DNA from: an uncultured Latescibacterota bacterium
GTDB lineage: Bacteria > Latescibacterota > UBA2968
Assembly (NCBI GenBank): GCA_951812755.1
Contig: OX638329.1
Location: forward strand, 5,915,563-5,979,562
DNA length: 64,000 nucleotides
Direction: 5' to 3'
Positions within the stretch are counted from its first letter, which is position 1. Every line of letters begins with the position of its first letter. A program made the position numbers and the translations under genes. The notes under the pieces are model-generated. The model searched no databases, was not told where the DNA came from, and was given only the letters and a program-made list of their open reading frames with translations. Positions 34,978-44,000 of this stretch are shown piece after piece.

Positions 34978-35478
34978 ATGAACGAAGTCACCACATATTA
35001 CCTCGAAATGAAATCGCCTTCTTCACTAAAAGAAAAAACGGAATCGAACGGACTACACGTACATGAATGCGAAATCAAACAATTTCAAGTGAACAGATTC
35101 TTCTATCAACTTGTAGGCGGACCCTGGGAATGGACAAACAAACTCTCATGGCCAGATGAACAATGGAAAGCACACGTAGAAAACGACAATCTGAGAACAT
35201 GGTTTGCACATTACAAAGGCTCGCCCGCTGGATACTACGAACTTCAACAACAAGAGGGCGGCAATGTCGAAATCGTCAATTTCGGTCTGGCTCCCAAATT
35301 CATTGGACAGGGCTTTGGAGGTTATTTCTTATGCCATGCAATAAAATCGGCATGGAAGTGGGGAAAAACAAAAAGAGTATGGGTACACACCTGTACCCTT
35401 GACCATCCATACGCACTGCAAAATTACAAATCGCGAGGCATGGAAGTCTATCGCGTGGAGACTGGTGACCATGAGTAA
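34978..35478 (+). CDS. GNAT-family N-acetyltransferase
   Basis: 166 aa from ATG 34978 after GGAGAAAC; the longer frame from 34930 is less likely. The fold shows FAHYKGSPAGYYELQQQEGG, VEIVNFGLAPKFIGQGFGG (acetyl-CoA pyrophosphate loop), YFLCHAIKSAWKWGKTKRV. It resembles small-molecule or antibiotic acetyltransferases. Substrate is unknown. Confidence 0.82.
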   Translation: MNEVTTYYLEMKSPSSLKEKTESNGLHVHECEIKQFQVNRFFYQLVGGPWEWTNKLSWPDEQWKAHVENDNLRTWFAHYKGSPAGYYELQQQEGGNVEIVNFGLAPKFIGQGFGGYFLCHAIKSAWKWGKTKRVWVHTCTLDHPYALQNYKSRGMEVYRVETGDHE

Positions 35479-35483
35479 TGACA

Positions 35484-35585
35484 TCAAAACCTTCTGGATC
35501 GCGGCTTAAACCATGCCGCGATGACGAGCAAAACCAACAGCAAAAACCTTCTGGATTGCGGCTAAAACCATGCCGCAATGACGGC
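35484..35585. repeat. Two adjacent copies of the dispersed palindrome
   Basis: AAAACCTTCTGGATCGCGGC (35487) and AAACCTTCTGGATTGCGGCT (35544), each completed by ATGCCGC(A/G)ATGACG, in the 165-nt gap before the SDR. Confidence 0.88.
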
Positions 35586-35643
35586 TCTATTGATACGGTT
35601 AATTGATGCATAAGGTCACAACCACGAACCTTAAGGAGAACCC

Positions 35644-36378
35644 ATGAGACTACAAAACAAAAACATCGTCGTAACGGGCGGTGCATCGGGAATAGGACAG
35701 GCAGCAGCGAGATGTTGTGCCCGGGAAGGTGCGCGCGTAGCCGTTGTAGATCTGGACGGAGCGGGCGTGGAACGCACAGTTCGAGAAATCGAAAACTCGG
35801 GTGGAAATGCAGCGGGATATCACGCAGACATAAAAGAAGAAAATCAGGTACGCGCGCTCTTTGAAAACATCGGCAATACCTTCGGACACATCGATGGCTT
35901 AATCAACGCCGCCGGCATCCTCGAAGGTGCGCTCGTACCCGTCGATGAATTTGATGAATTCACCTGGGACAGAGTCATAGACATCAATCTAAAAGGAAGT
36001 TTTCTCGCCTCAAAATACACCGTGCCCTTAATGGAAAAAGTCGGCAAAGGCGTCATCGTACTCATCGCCTCTGGCGCGGGTGTCAAAGGTGGAAGCTCAT
36101 CCGTCGCCTATGGCTCCAGCAAAGGCGGCGTCCACGGCCTCTCCCTCGTCCTGGCAGCCCAACTGGGCAACCGCAACATCCGCGTCCACGGCGTATGCCC
36201 GGGCGGTATCGAAACACCGCTCAAAATGCGCGTCGTACAAAAACAAGCCGACGCCGCAGGACGCGATGTCTCACGAATGGCAGCCGGACTCGGCGACCCC
36301 GAAGGCGTGGGCAAAATATTGTCCTTCCTCGTATCTGACGAAGCCGATTATCTTCGCGGCAGCATCTTCACGCGATAG
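35644..36378 (+). CDS. SDR-family oxidoreductase
   Basis: 244 aa, start after AAGGAG. NAD(P) motif IVVTGGASGIGQAAARCCA, IDGLINAAGI, catalytic SSSVAYGSSKGGVHGL. It fits 3-oxoacyl-ACP/sugar alcohol dehydrogenase SDRs. It is followed 11 nt later by a sugar-isomerase-like gene, so the pair probably acts in one carbohydrate pathway. Confidence 0.88.
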   Translation: MRLQNKNIVVTGGASGIGQAAARCCAREGARVAVVDLDGAGVERTVREIENSGGNAAGYHADIKEENQVRALFENIGNTFGHIDGLINAAGILEGALVPVDEFDEFTWDRVIDINLKGSFLASKYTVPLMEKVGKGVIVLIASGAGVKGGSSSVAYGSSKGGVHGLSLVLAAQLGNRNIRVHGVCPGGIETPLKMRVVQKQADAAGRDVSRMAAGLGDPEGVGKILSFLVSDEADYLRGSIFTR

Positions 36379-36389
36379 GAGACCAGACC

Positions 36390-37256
36390 ATGCGCTCAGG
36401 TGTTGTAGGCCTTTTACCCCGGGATTTTCGCACCATAGAATCGCCACATCTTCAAACCATCCAAAACCTCGGATTCACTGGCGGAGCCTTTCACTTCCCC
36501 GCAGAACTATGCGAAGAAATCACAACCGCCGACACAGATCGGTGCCGCACACTTTTTGCCGAACACAGCCTCGACCTCGCACAATTCTCCATCACATACC
36601 CCGAGTGCCTCTTCGATCCCGACCCCGAAATACGAACTACAATCATCAACAAAATAAAAAAAGGAACAGAAATCGCTGCGGGTCTATCTGCACAAACCTA
36701 TCTCCTGCGCCCGGGCAGCCGCAATCCCGCCGGAAGCTGGACACCCCATCGCCAAAACCACACGCCAGAAGCCTGGGATCGCCTCATCGAAACCCTGCGA
36801 GAAATCACCCCCACCCTCGAACAAAACGGCGTCACAGTCGTCATGGAAACCCACCTCGTCTCCATTCTCAAAAACCCGGAAACCTGCCGCAAAATGGTCG
36901 AAAGCGTCGGATCACCCAACCTGCGCCTGGTCATGGACTACGTCAACCACTTTGAAACCTTAAGCCAGGTCTATGATAGCACCGACCGTCTGGACCACAT
37001 CTTTTCCCAAATGGGTGCCTATTCCCCGGTCATGCACATCAAAGATATCTCAATCGGCAAAGGGCTTGTAGTCCACCTCGACGAAACCGTACCCGGCAAT
37101 GGCGAACTCGACCTCGCCCACTGCTTCCGGCATTTCCAGAACCACCACCCCAACAACTACGGCCTCATCGAACACCTCAAACCCGACCTCATACCCGAAG
37201 CCGCAGCAAACACCCGCGCCATTGCCACCCGCGCTGGTGTTCCGATAGACGAATAA
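36390..37256 (+). CDS. Sugar phosphate isomerase/epimerase (TIM barrel)
   Basis: 288 aa, start after AGGAG. AP-endonuclease-2/xylose-isomerase-like TIM barrel: VTVVMETHLVSILKNPE, LRLVMDYVNHFETLS, VMHIKDISIGKG and HLDETVPGNGELDLAHCF place the metal-binding Glu, Asp and His along the barrel. Family members isomerise or epimerise sugars or inositols. Substrate unknown. Same operon as the SDR upstream. Confidence 0.85.
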   Translation: MRSGVVGLLPRDFRTIESPHLQTIQNLGFTGGAFHFPAELCEEITTADTDRCRTLFAEHSLDLAQFSITYPECLFDPDPEIRTTIINKIKKGTEIAAGLSAQTYLLRPGSRNPAGSWTPHRQNHTPEAWDRLIETLREITPTLEQNGVTVVMETHLVSILKNPETCRKMVESVGSPNLRLVMDYVNHFETLSQVYDSTDRLDHIFSQMGAYSPVMHIKDISIGKGLVVHLDETVPGNGELDLAHCFRHFQNHHPNNYGLIEHLKPDLIPEAAANTRAIATRAGVPIDE

Positions 37257-37284
37257 TCCGCAGATGACGCAGATAAAAACAGAT

Positions 37285-37340
37285 GAAGGGCGAATAGACG
37301 AATCAACGAATCAACGAATCAACGAATCAACGAACCCCTC
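37285..37340. repeat. GAATCAACGAATCAACG short tandem repeat
   Basis: Five units of about 9-10 nt (GAATAGACGAATCAACGAAT ...), the complementary form of the GATTCGTTGATTCG array at 60050-60195. The 365-nt gap 37257-37621 holds only this, an added GATTT-rich stretch and one possible small gene. Confidence 0.85.
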
Positions 37341-37417
37341 CCAACCACCCAACGTTGTTACAAACTCCGTCGTTGATTTGATGAACTGCTGGCGCAGTTG
37401 TACCCCGTTCCGCTGAT

Positions 37418-37540
37418 TCAATTCGCAGAAATCCAGCGTTTTTTCCACTCCCGCATAATGTGAAAATGCTGCTGCACCTTGTGATAACGGCGCAAAATCT
37501 CGATCATCTTCAACCGCAAAACATACTTTTCCTTTTCCAT
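37418..37540 (-). CDS. Possible 40-aa protein
   Basis: MEKEKYVLRLKMIEILRRYH, then KVQQHFHIMREWKKRW, helical and basic, ATG 37540 after GGGAGAGG. It lies on the same strand 82 nt downstream of the sulfatase stop. No family recognised; expression is uncertain. Confidence 0.35.
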   Translation of the reverse strand: MEKEKYVLRLKMIEILRRYHKVQQHFHIMREWKKRWISAN

Positions 37541-37621
37541 AGCACCTCTCCCGATTGTGATAGTCGAGCGATGACTCATCCTCCCAGCTACACCTCCAGT
37601 CCCCAATTCTTAATTCTTAAT

Positions 37622-39019
37622 TCACGTACTCCTATCCCCTTCCCGATACCGATCCAAAATCCCCATCAACTCTTCCACCACCTCTGACTTTTCACAGAAT
37701 AAATTATTCTGCTCCTCTGGATCGGATACCATATCGTAAAGCTGCATCGGCGGCGCATCCGCTGACACATCTGCCTCTCTCAAACTCCAGCCCCCCGAAC
37801 CGCGACACGCCACCAGCTTCCACTGATCCTTGCGAATCGCGAACTCCCCGCTAATCGAATGATGCACCGTCGCCTCCCGAATCGTATCCTCCTGATCACC
37901 TCGCATATACGGCAAAATATCATAACTATCCTCCCCCGCATCCCTCGGCAAATCCACATCGCAAATCCCGGCTACAGTCGCCAGCAAATCTGTCAAACAC
38001 ACCGTCTTATCACAACGCGACCCCGGCTCAATCACCCCCGGCCACGAAGCGATAAACGGAATGCGATGCCCCCCATCCCACGCATCGGACTTCTGCCCCC
38101 GATAAATATAATTCCCCAGATGATCGTACTTCTCCTTCAACCCTATCGGCTCTTCGTGACAGCCATTATCACTCGTCACAATAATCAGCGTGTCATCTGC
38201 CAACCCATTGCGCTTAACCGCCGCCAAAATGCGTCCAACACTCCAATCGTGCTCCGTCACATAATCCCCGTATTCCCCCGCCTGGCTTCGCCCTGCAAAT
38301 CGCCCCCGCGCAAAATGCGGCGTATGCGGCGAAGGCGCTGGTAAATACAAAAAGAACGGCTTATCCTCATTCTCCTTCGCGTGCTGATTGATAAACCCCT
38401 CTGCGCGAATCGTCAACTCCAACAAACACGTATCATGCATAAACCCGGGCGCACACGCACCCCCCCGCCAAAATTCTGGCCTCGGCGAATCCGCAGTCTC
38501 CTCAACCGGCTGCTCCACCACCACCCCATCCTCAATATAACAATACGGAGCCATATCCAGCGACGCCGGAATAATAAACGAATAATCAAAACCCACCGTA
38601 TGGGGTCCATCCGTCAATGGCGCGGAAAAATCCACCGTCTCTCCATTCGCCCGCTCTGCCCCATCTCGCACCTGCCAGCCCAACCCCAGATGCCACTTGC
38701 CCACACACGCCGTCGTATAACCCTCATCGCGCAAAAGCGATGGCACAGTCATCCGCCCATCTTCAATCAACGGCTCAGAATAACCATTCAAAACCCCGCG
38801 CTTCAACCGCGACCGCCAGCAATAACGCCCCGTCATCACCCCGTAACGCGTGGGCGTACACACCGCAGAATTGCTATGTGCATCCGTAAAAATCATCCCC
38901 TCAGACGCGAGTTGGTCCGTATGCGGCGTTGGAATCTTCGAATCGGGATTCAAACAACTCACATCTCCGTATCCCCAGTCATCGGCCAACAAGTAGATTA
39001 TATTTGGCTTGCTTCTCAT
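37622..39019 (-). CDS. Sulfatase
   Basis: 465 aa, start after GAAGGGAG. N-terminal metal Asp pair in IIYLLADDWGYGDVSC, formylglycine site SAVCTPTRYGVMTGRYC (CxPxR, Cys type), GKWHLGLGWQ, and VTSDNGCHEEP for the second metal site. Length is normal for arylsulfatase-like enzymes that take sulfate from sulfated polysaccharides or small esters. No signal peptide, so probably cytoplasmic unless the start is wrong. A fragment of a second copy of its 5' end is at 56021-56138. Confidence 0.92.
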   Translation of the reverse strand: MRSKPNIIYLLADDWGYGDVSCLNPDSKIPTPHTDQLASEGMIFTDAHSNSAVCTPTRYGVMTGRYCWRSRLKRGVLNGYSEPLIEDGRMTVPSLLRDEGYTTACVGKWHLGLGWQVRDGAERANGETVDFSAPLTDGPHTVGFDYSFIIPASLDMAPYCYIEDGVVVEQPVEETADSPRPEFWRGGACAPGFMHDTCLLELTIRAEGFINQHAKENEDKPFFLYLPAPSPHTPHFARGRFAGRSQAGEYGDYVTEHDWSVGRILAAVKRNGLADDTLIIVTSDNGCHEEPIGLKEKYDHLGNYIYRGQKSDAWDGGHRIPFIASWPGVIEPGSRCDKTVCLTDLLATVAGICDVDLPRDAGEDSYDILPYMRGDQEDTIREATVHHSISGEFAIRKDQWKLVACRGSGGWSLREADVSADAPPMQLYDMVSDPEEQNNLFCEKSEVVEELMGILDRYREGDRST

Positions 39020-39070
39020 GCAAACTCCCTTCCATTATACCAAAAACTTTGATTGACCACGTCAATATAC

Positions 39071-39104
39071 AAAAAGCCACGCTCAACTTTGAACATGGCT
39101 TTAG
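39071..39104. other. Stem-loop upstream of the IS
   Basis: AAAGCCA / TGGCTTT, 7-bp stem with a 16-nt loop, followed on the minus strand by a short T-run. It may be an old terminator. The rest of 39020-39215 shows nothing else. Confidence 0.4.
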
Positions 39105-39215
39105 AACAAAACTAATCTCCGCTAAATTCACCAAAATGCTTCACGCTCAGGTCCTTATCCATCAAATCCCTTTCACCGTGATATGAGTATCCTTAAAACG
39201 CTCTGATCTTTTGGA

Positions 39216-40634
39216 ACAATACTTCGGACAGTTTTTTTGCGAAAGGTTAAAAAAAATCATAGACAAAAAAGTGCCGTTCACGCAGATTGGATGTCAAAGA
39301 TTTTCCGAGTCAAAGACAATCCAAACAAGTGAGACGGCACAATGGAACTGGCAAAAAAGATACTCAATCGGCTCGACATTTGCAAACCCCAAAAAAAGTT
39401 TCTCATCACCCTTTTTACCACCATACTCATTGCACGAGGCAAAATCAATTTTCGCAACCTTTCACGCTATTCCCATTACAGTGAGCGCACATACGCCCGT
39501 CAATTTGACAAATCCTTTAACTTTATGGGGTTCAACCGTGCCATCATCAATGAATGTATAGATCAAGACCAGGATCAAGGCCAAGATCAAGACCAGGATC
39601 AAGACCAGGATCAAGACCAGGATCAGGCATCTGCACGTATTCTGGCCTTAGATGCCTCTTTTATCCCCAAGTCCGGGAACAAGACGTATGGATTAGACTA
39701 CTTTTTCAATGGCTGCCATTGCAAAACAGAAAAAGGCTTAGAAATCTGTGGGGTGGCAGTAGTTGATGTAGAAAAAAACACAGCCTATCCGCTTTCGGTT
39801 CGACAAACCACCCCCATCCCTGAGGCCGAAAACAGCCAACAAGGAGATGATGAAAACCGTATAGACCAGTATTTACACCACTTACGAGACATAAAACCTT
39901 ACCTGAACGAGGATGAAACCTATCTGTGTGTGGATGGCTTCTTCTCCAAAAAGAAATTCATCAATGGCGTGACCAACCTCCACCTCCACCAAATTGGCAG
40001 ATTGCGGCGCGATGCCAACTGTCGCTATCTTTATACAGGTCCCAAACGAGAAAAAGGCTCTGGCAATCAGAAAACATACGACGGCAAAGTTGATTGGCAG
40101 GACTTATCGCGCTTTACCTATCACCACACAAAAGACGGCATTGCCTCGTATAGCAAGATACTCAATCATCAATGTTTCAAGAGAAATCTCAAAGTCGTCG
40201 TCCTCGTCAATGAGAAGATCAAGAGCAAGAAAAATTATGTGATCTTGTTTTCTACCGATCCGCATTTAGATGCCCAAAGCCTGGTCACCTATTACAAAGC
40301 ACGCTTCCAAATTGAATTTATTTTTCGCGATGCCAAACAGTTTACTGGCCTATCAGATGCTCAGACGAGAGACAAAAAACGCCTTGATTTCCATTTTAAT
40401 GCATCCTTGACAACTCTGAATCTATCCAAAGCAGAGCACTTGAAAACCCATTGGGATACCCCGACAAAGCCCTTTTCTATGACCAGCATAAAAGCCTGTT
40501 ATTTCAACACTTTTTTCCTCGAAAAGTTTTTTTCAATGTTTGATCTTGAACCTAAGCACATAAAAAAATCACCCAAATACACATATCTCATCAATTATGG
40601 CAATATTGCCGCTTAATTCTGTCCGAACCATTGT
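39216..40634 (+). mobile_element. IS4-family insertion sequence
   Basis: 1419 bp with 4-bp duplication TGGA (39212-39215, 40635-40638). Terminal inverted repeats ACAATACTTCGGACAG and ACAATGGTTCGGACAG match over 14 of 16. One transposase nearly fills it. A related 196-bp MITE is at 12494-12689. Confidence 0.95.
39342..40616 (+). CDS. IS4-family transposase with Asp-Gln repeat
   Basis: 424 aa. DDE motifs: ARILALDASFIPKSG (first Asp), YLCVDGFFSKKKFI (second), and YKARFQIEFIFRDAK, which is exactly the Y-(2)-R-(3)-E-(6)-K signature of IS4. A (DQ) tract of about 10 units at residues about 75-95 comes from a GATCAAGACCAG nucleotide repeat (39563-39627), in the linker before the catalytic core. The frame is complete. 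Confidence 0.93.
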   Translation: MELAKKILNRLDICKPQKKFLITLFTTILIARGKINFRNLSRYSHYSERTYARQFDKSFNFMGFNRAIINECIDQDQDQGQDQDQDQDQDQDQDQASARILALDASFIPKSGNKTYGLDYFFNGCHCKTEKGLEICGVAVVDVEKNTAYPLSVRQTTPIPEAENSQQGDDENRIDQYLHHLRDIKPYLNEDETYLCVDGFFSKKKFINGVTNLHLHQIGRLRRDANCRYLYTGPKREKGSGNQKTYDGKVDWQDLSRFTYHHTKDGIASYSKILNHQCFKRNLKVVVLVNEKIKSKKNYVILFSTDPHLDAQSLVTYYKARFQIEFIFRDAKQFTGLSDAQTRDKKRLDFHFNASLTTLNLSKAEHLKTHWDTPTKPFSMTSIKACYFNTFFLEKFFSMFDLEPKHIKKSPKYTYLINYGNIAA

Positions 40635-40735
40635 TGGAATATACTTAAAGTTATGTTGAAATGCAATTCAATGCAAAGAACATCAAGAGAGCAAATCAGC
40701 ACATCATATTTGACTTGCACATTGAGCCAATGCAG

Positions 40736-41059
40736 GGTCACGGACGAAAAAAATGATCGCAAAAGAACTTGACCTAAAAAGAATATTTCATCTAATTACA
40801 AACGCATGCATCACAATCAACGGGAAAAAAATAATTGCCTCATAGCAATTTATGTCGCTTGTCCCCTATAGGCCAGTCTGCGGATAAAACGGGTTTTTTA
40901 TAATCTCATAAAAAACATGCACTTATGCATATTTTTTTCAATTAAATACAAACGTATATATTGCAGTACATCAACGCAATCACAGGGCCGCTTTCCATAA
41001 ACGACAAATGCTTAAATCCGCAGCGCATCAGTTTTTAAGATCTCCCGTCCGAAAAAAAT
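40736..41059 (+). promoter_or_regulatory. Duplicated leader/promoter region, copy A
   Basis: 324 nt, nearly identical to 45766-46089 (offset 5030). AT-rich, with TTTTTTATAATCTC and a palindrome ATGCACTTATGCAT before the start codon. It probably carries the promoter and 5' UTR for the exoprotein gene. No known riboswitch recognised. Confidence 0.7.
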
Positions 41060-44000
41060 ATGAGTTCCTGCCGCGTTAAAATCCTCCCACTCGCGCTCGG
41101 TACCGTCAGTTTGCTGAGCCTTCTGCTCTTGCTATTCCCGTGGTCGCTATCCACACAGACCAGTAGCTTCTCCCTCTCTCTGGATTTAGATGGATCTGAA
41201 GGCAATCAGGCAGTATCCTCCCTCGATGTATTTTCCAATCGCGTTGTTCCCATTCAAATCTTCGGCACGGATATCCAGGGGGCAGGCGATATTTCCCTGC
41301 GCTTTGAATTCGACCCCACACAGGTTGCTTACGAAGGCTTTAAAAGGACAAATATCGTATCTGGCACCTCTGCGCTTACGGGCAAGGATTTTACAAATAT
41401 CGGGATAACATTAGCAGACGGAATGGCAATTAATGGTCTTATAGGCACCATTCACTTTCGCACTACAGAGGCATTTTCAGGCACAGACATACGACTGGTG
41501 CGTGCAAGACTTGTGCGAGGGGGACAAACAGAGACCGTATCGATGGACCTGAGTGTTACCTTGCGGCTTGCCAAACCCCCTTCTCCTGACTTTGACAGAG
41601 ATGGAACGGTTGGCATCCCAGACTTTTTGCTCTTTGTCGATGCGTTTGGTTCCCGAAGAGATCAAGAGGGATATGACCCAAAATACGATCTGGATGTCAA
41701 TGGCGAGATTGGGATTGCCGACTTTCTGCTCTTTGTCGATAACTTCGGCAAAGTATTGAACCGCACACCTGTCTTCACCTCAGAACCTCCCGTGACGCGC
41801 TCCGTAGATGAGAACACCCCACCTGGACAAGCAATAGGCGATCCTATCTCTGCCACCGATGGCGATGGCAATACCCTTACCTATCGCCTCAGCGGTGCAG
41901 ACGCTGACAGCTTTGCTATTGACCCGAACACAGGGCAGATAACGACGAAAGGGACTTATGACTTTGAGCAAAAGAGCAGCTACGCCTTAATCGTAATCGT
42001 CAGCGATGGCAAGGGTGGTAACGCCAGTCTTGAAGTGAACATCGCCATCAAGGATGTTGAGGAAGCGACCGCCGCCGTGCCCTCGAATGTGATGGTAGAA
42101 GAGGATGATAGCAAATTGGTCGTGCGCTGGGATGCCGTGGCAGACGAGGAGGGCAAACCGCCTGTCACCGGATATGAGGTCGGATATCGGGAGCGACCGG
42201 ACGATCCCTCCGTGGATAGCGAAGAATGGGCAGGTATTCAGAAGGTCAGCAGTCAGTTGGATAGCCTGATCATCACGGGACTACTCAACGGACAGGCGTA
42301 TCTGGTAAGCGTGCGCACGCTCGTCGAAGGCGGCATGAGTGCGTGGTCCTCGCCTGTATTAGGCATCCCGGTGATCCCAGCAGCGGGACCAGTATTTCCG
42401 GGAGGAGGGGGAGGTGGCGGTACGTCCCCACCTCCCCCTCCTCCCCCTCCTCCTCCCACTCCTCCCCCTCCTCCCACTCCTCCCACTCCACCGGGTCCCA
42501 ATCAAGCCCCAACCTTCAACGACGGTGTGAGCACCTCGCGCACCGTAGCCGAGAACACAGCCCCCAATCAAAACATCCAGCACCCGGTCAGTGCCACCGA
42601 TCCCGACCGTGACCGTCTGACCTATCGCCTCAGCGGGGACGATGCCGATTCATTCACCATCAACGCAAGTCAGCTTCGCACCCGCCCAGGCATCACTTAT
42701 GACTATGAAGCGGTAAAGAATAGCTATGAGGTAACAATAACCGCAGACGACAATCGCGGCGGCACAGCCACCATTGACGTAACCATCTATGTGTCCGACG
42801 CGAACGAACCGCCCCAGCCCCCAGCAAGACCACAAGTAGCACCAGCCTCTTCAACCAGCCTGACCGTGACATGGACCGAGCCGACAAACACCGGTCCCGA
42901 CATCTACGACTACGACATCCAATATCGAACAGGCAGTGGCAGCTTCATCCCTCATCCGCACGATAACATCAATACAACCACAACCATCACCAACCTTGAC
43001 GTGAACACGCGCTACGAAGTGCAGGTCAAGGCACACAACGACGAAGGCGAAAGCCTGTGGTCGTCTTCGGGATTCGGCACCACCAGTACCAACCAGCCGC
43101 CAGTATTCGATGAAACCGCACCAACGCGCAGCCTTGCCGAGAACACCACCGGGACACAAAACATCGGCAACCCGATAAGCGCTACCGATCCCGAGGGCCG
43201 CACGATAAGCTATCGCCTCACAGGTGGCGATACAGATCAATTTACCATTGACACCAACAACGGACAGCTTCGCACACAGACCGGCGTTGACTACAACTAT
43301 GAGGCAAAAAATCGCTATTCAGTGACAGTAGAAGCAGCGGACGACCAGGGTGGACGTGCGACCATCACAGTAACCATTGACATAACCGATGACGACAGCG
43401 AAAGACCTGAAAGACCCGACAAGCCGACCGTAACAGCCTCAACATTAAATAGCCTATCCATACAGTGGACCGAGCCACAGAACACCGGTCCTGCCATCAA
43501 CGACTACGATGTGCAGTATAAGGAAAGCGGCGGCACGTTCACCGACTGGCCGCACAATGGTCACGGCACGAACACGACCATCACCAGCTTGAATGCCAAC
43601 ACGCAATACGAGGTGCTGGTGCTGGCACGCAGTCCTGAAGGTGATAGCCAGTGGTCCGAATCCGTTACTGTGAGCACTGTCGCCAATCAAGCTCCCACAT
43701 TCAACGAAGGCACGAGCACTACCCGCAGTATAGCAGAAAACACAACTGGCACCCAGAACATCGGCGATCCGGTGGCGGCCATTGATCCCGATAGCGACGT
43801 GCTGACCTACACCCTGGGCGGAGACGACGCGGATTCCTTTGACATGGTCACTTCAACCGGTCAGTTGCAGACGCAGAACGCGCTCGACTACGAAGACAAG
43901 AACACCTACACTATCACGGTCTCGGTCAGCGACGGCAAAGACGCCAGGGACAATCTCGACGCGACAATCGACGACAACATCACGGTGACTATCATCGTCA

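Noticed and set aside
37418-37606. Longer form (62 aa) of the small minus ORF
   Set aside because: A well placed ribosome site is found only before the inner ATG at 37540; even that small gene is uncertain.
40736-41059. Riboswitch (c-di-GMP type) in the duplicated leader
   Set aside because: The conserved core motifs of c-di-GMP or other familiar riboswitches were not found; only AT-rich sequence and a short palindrome.
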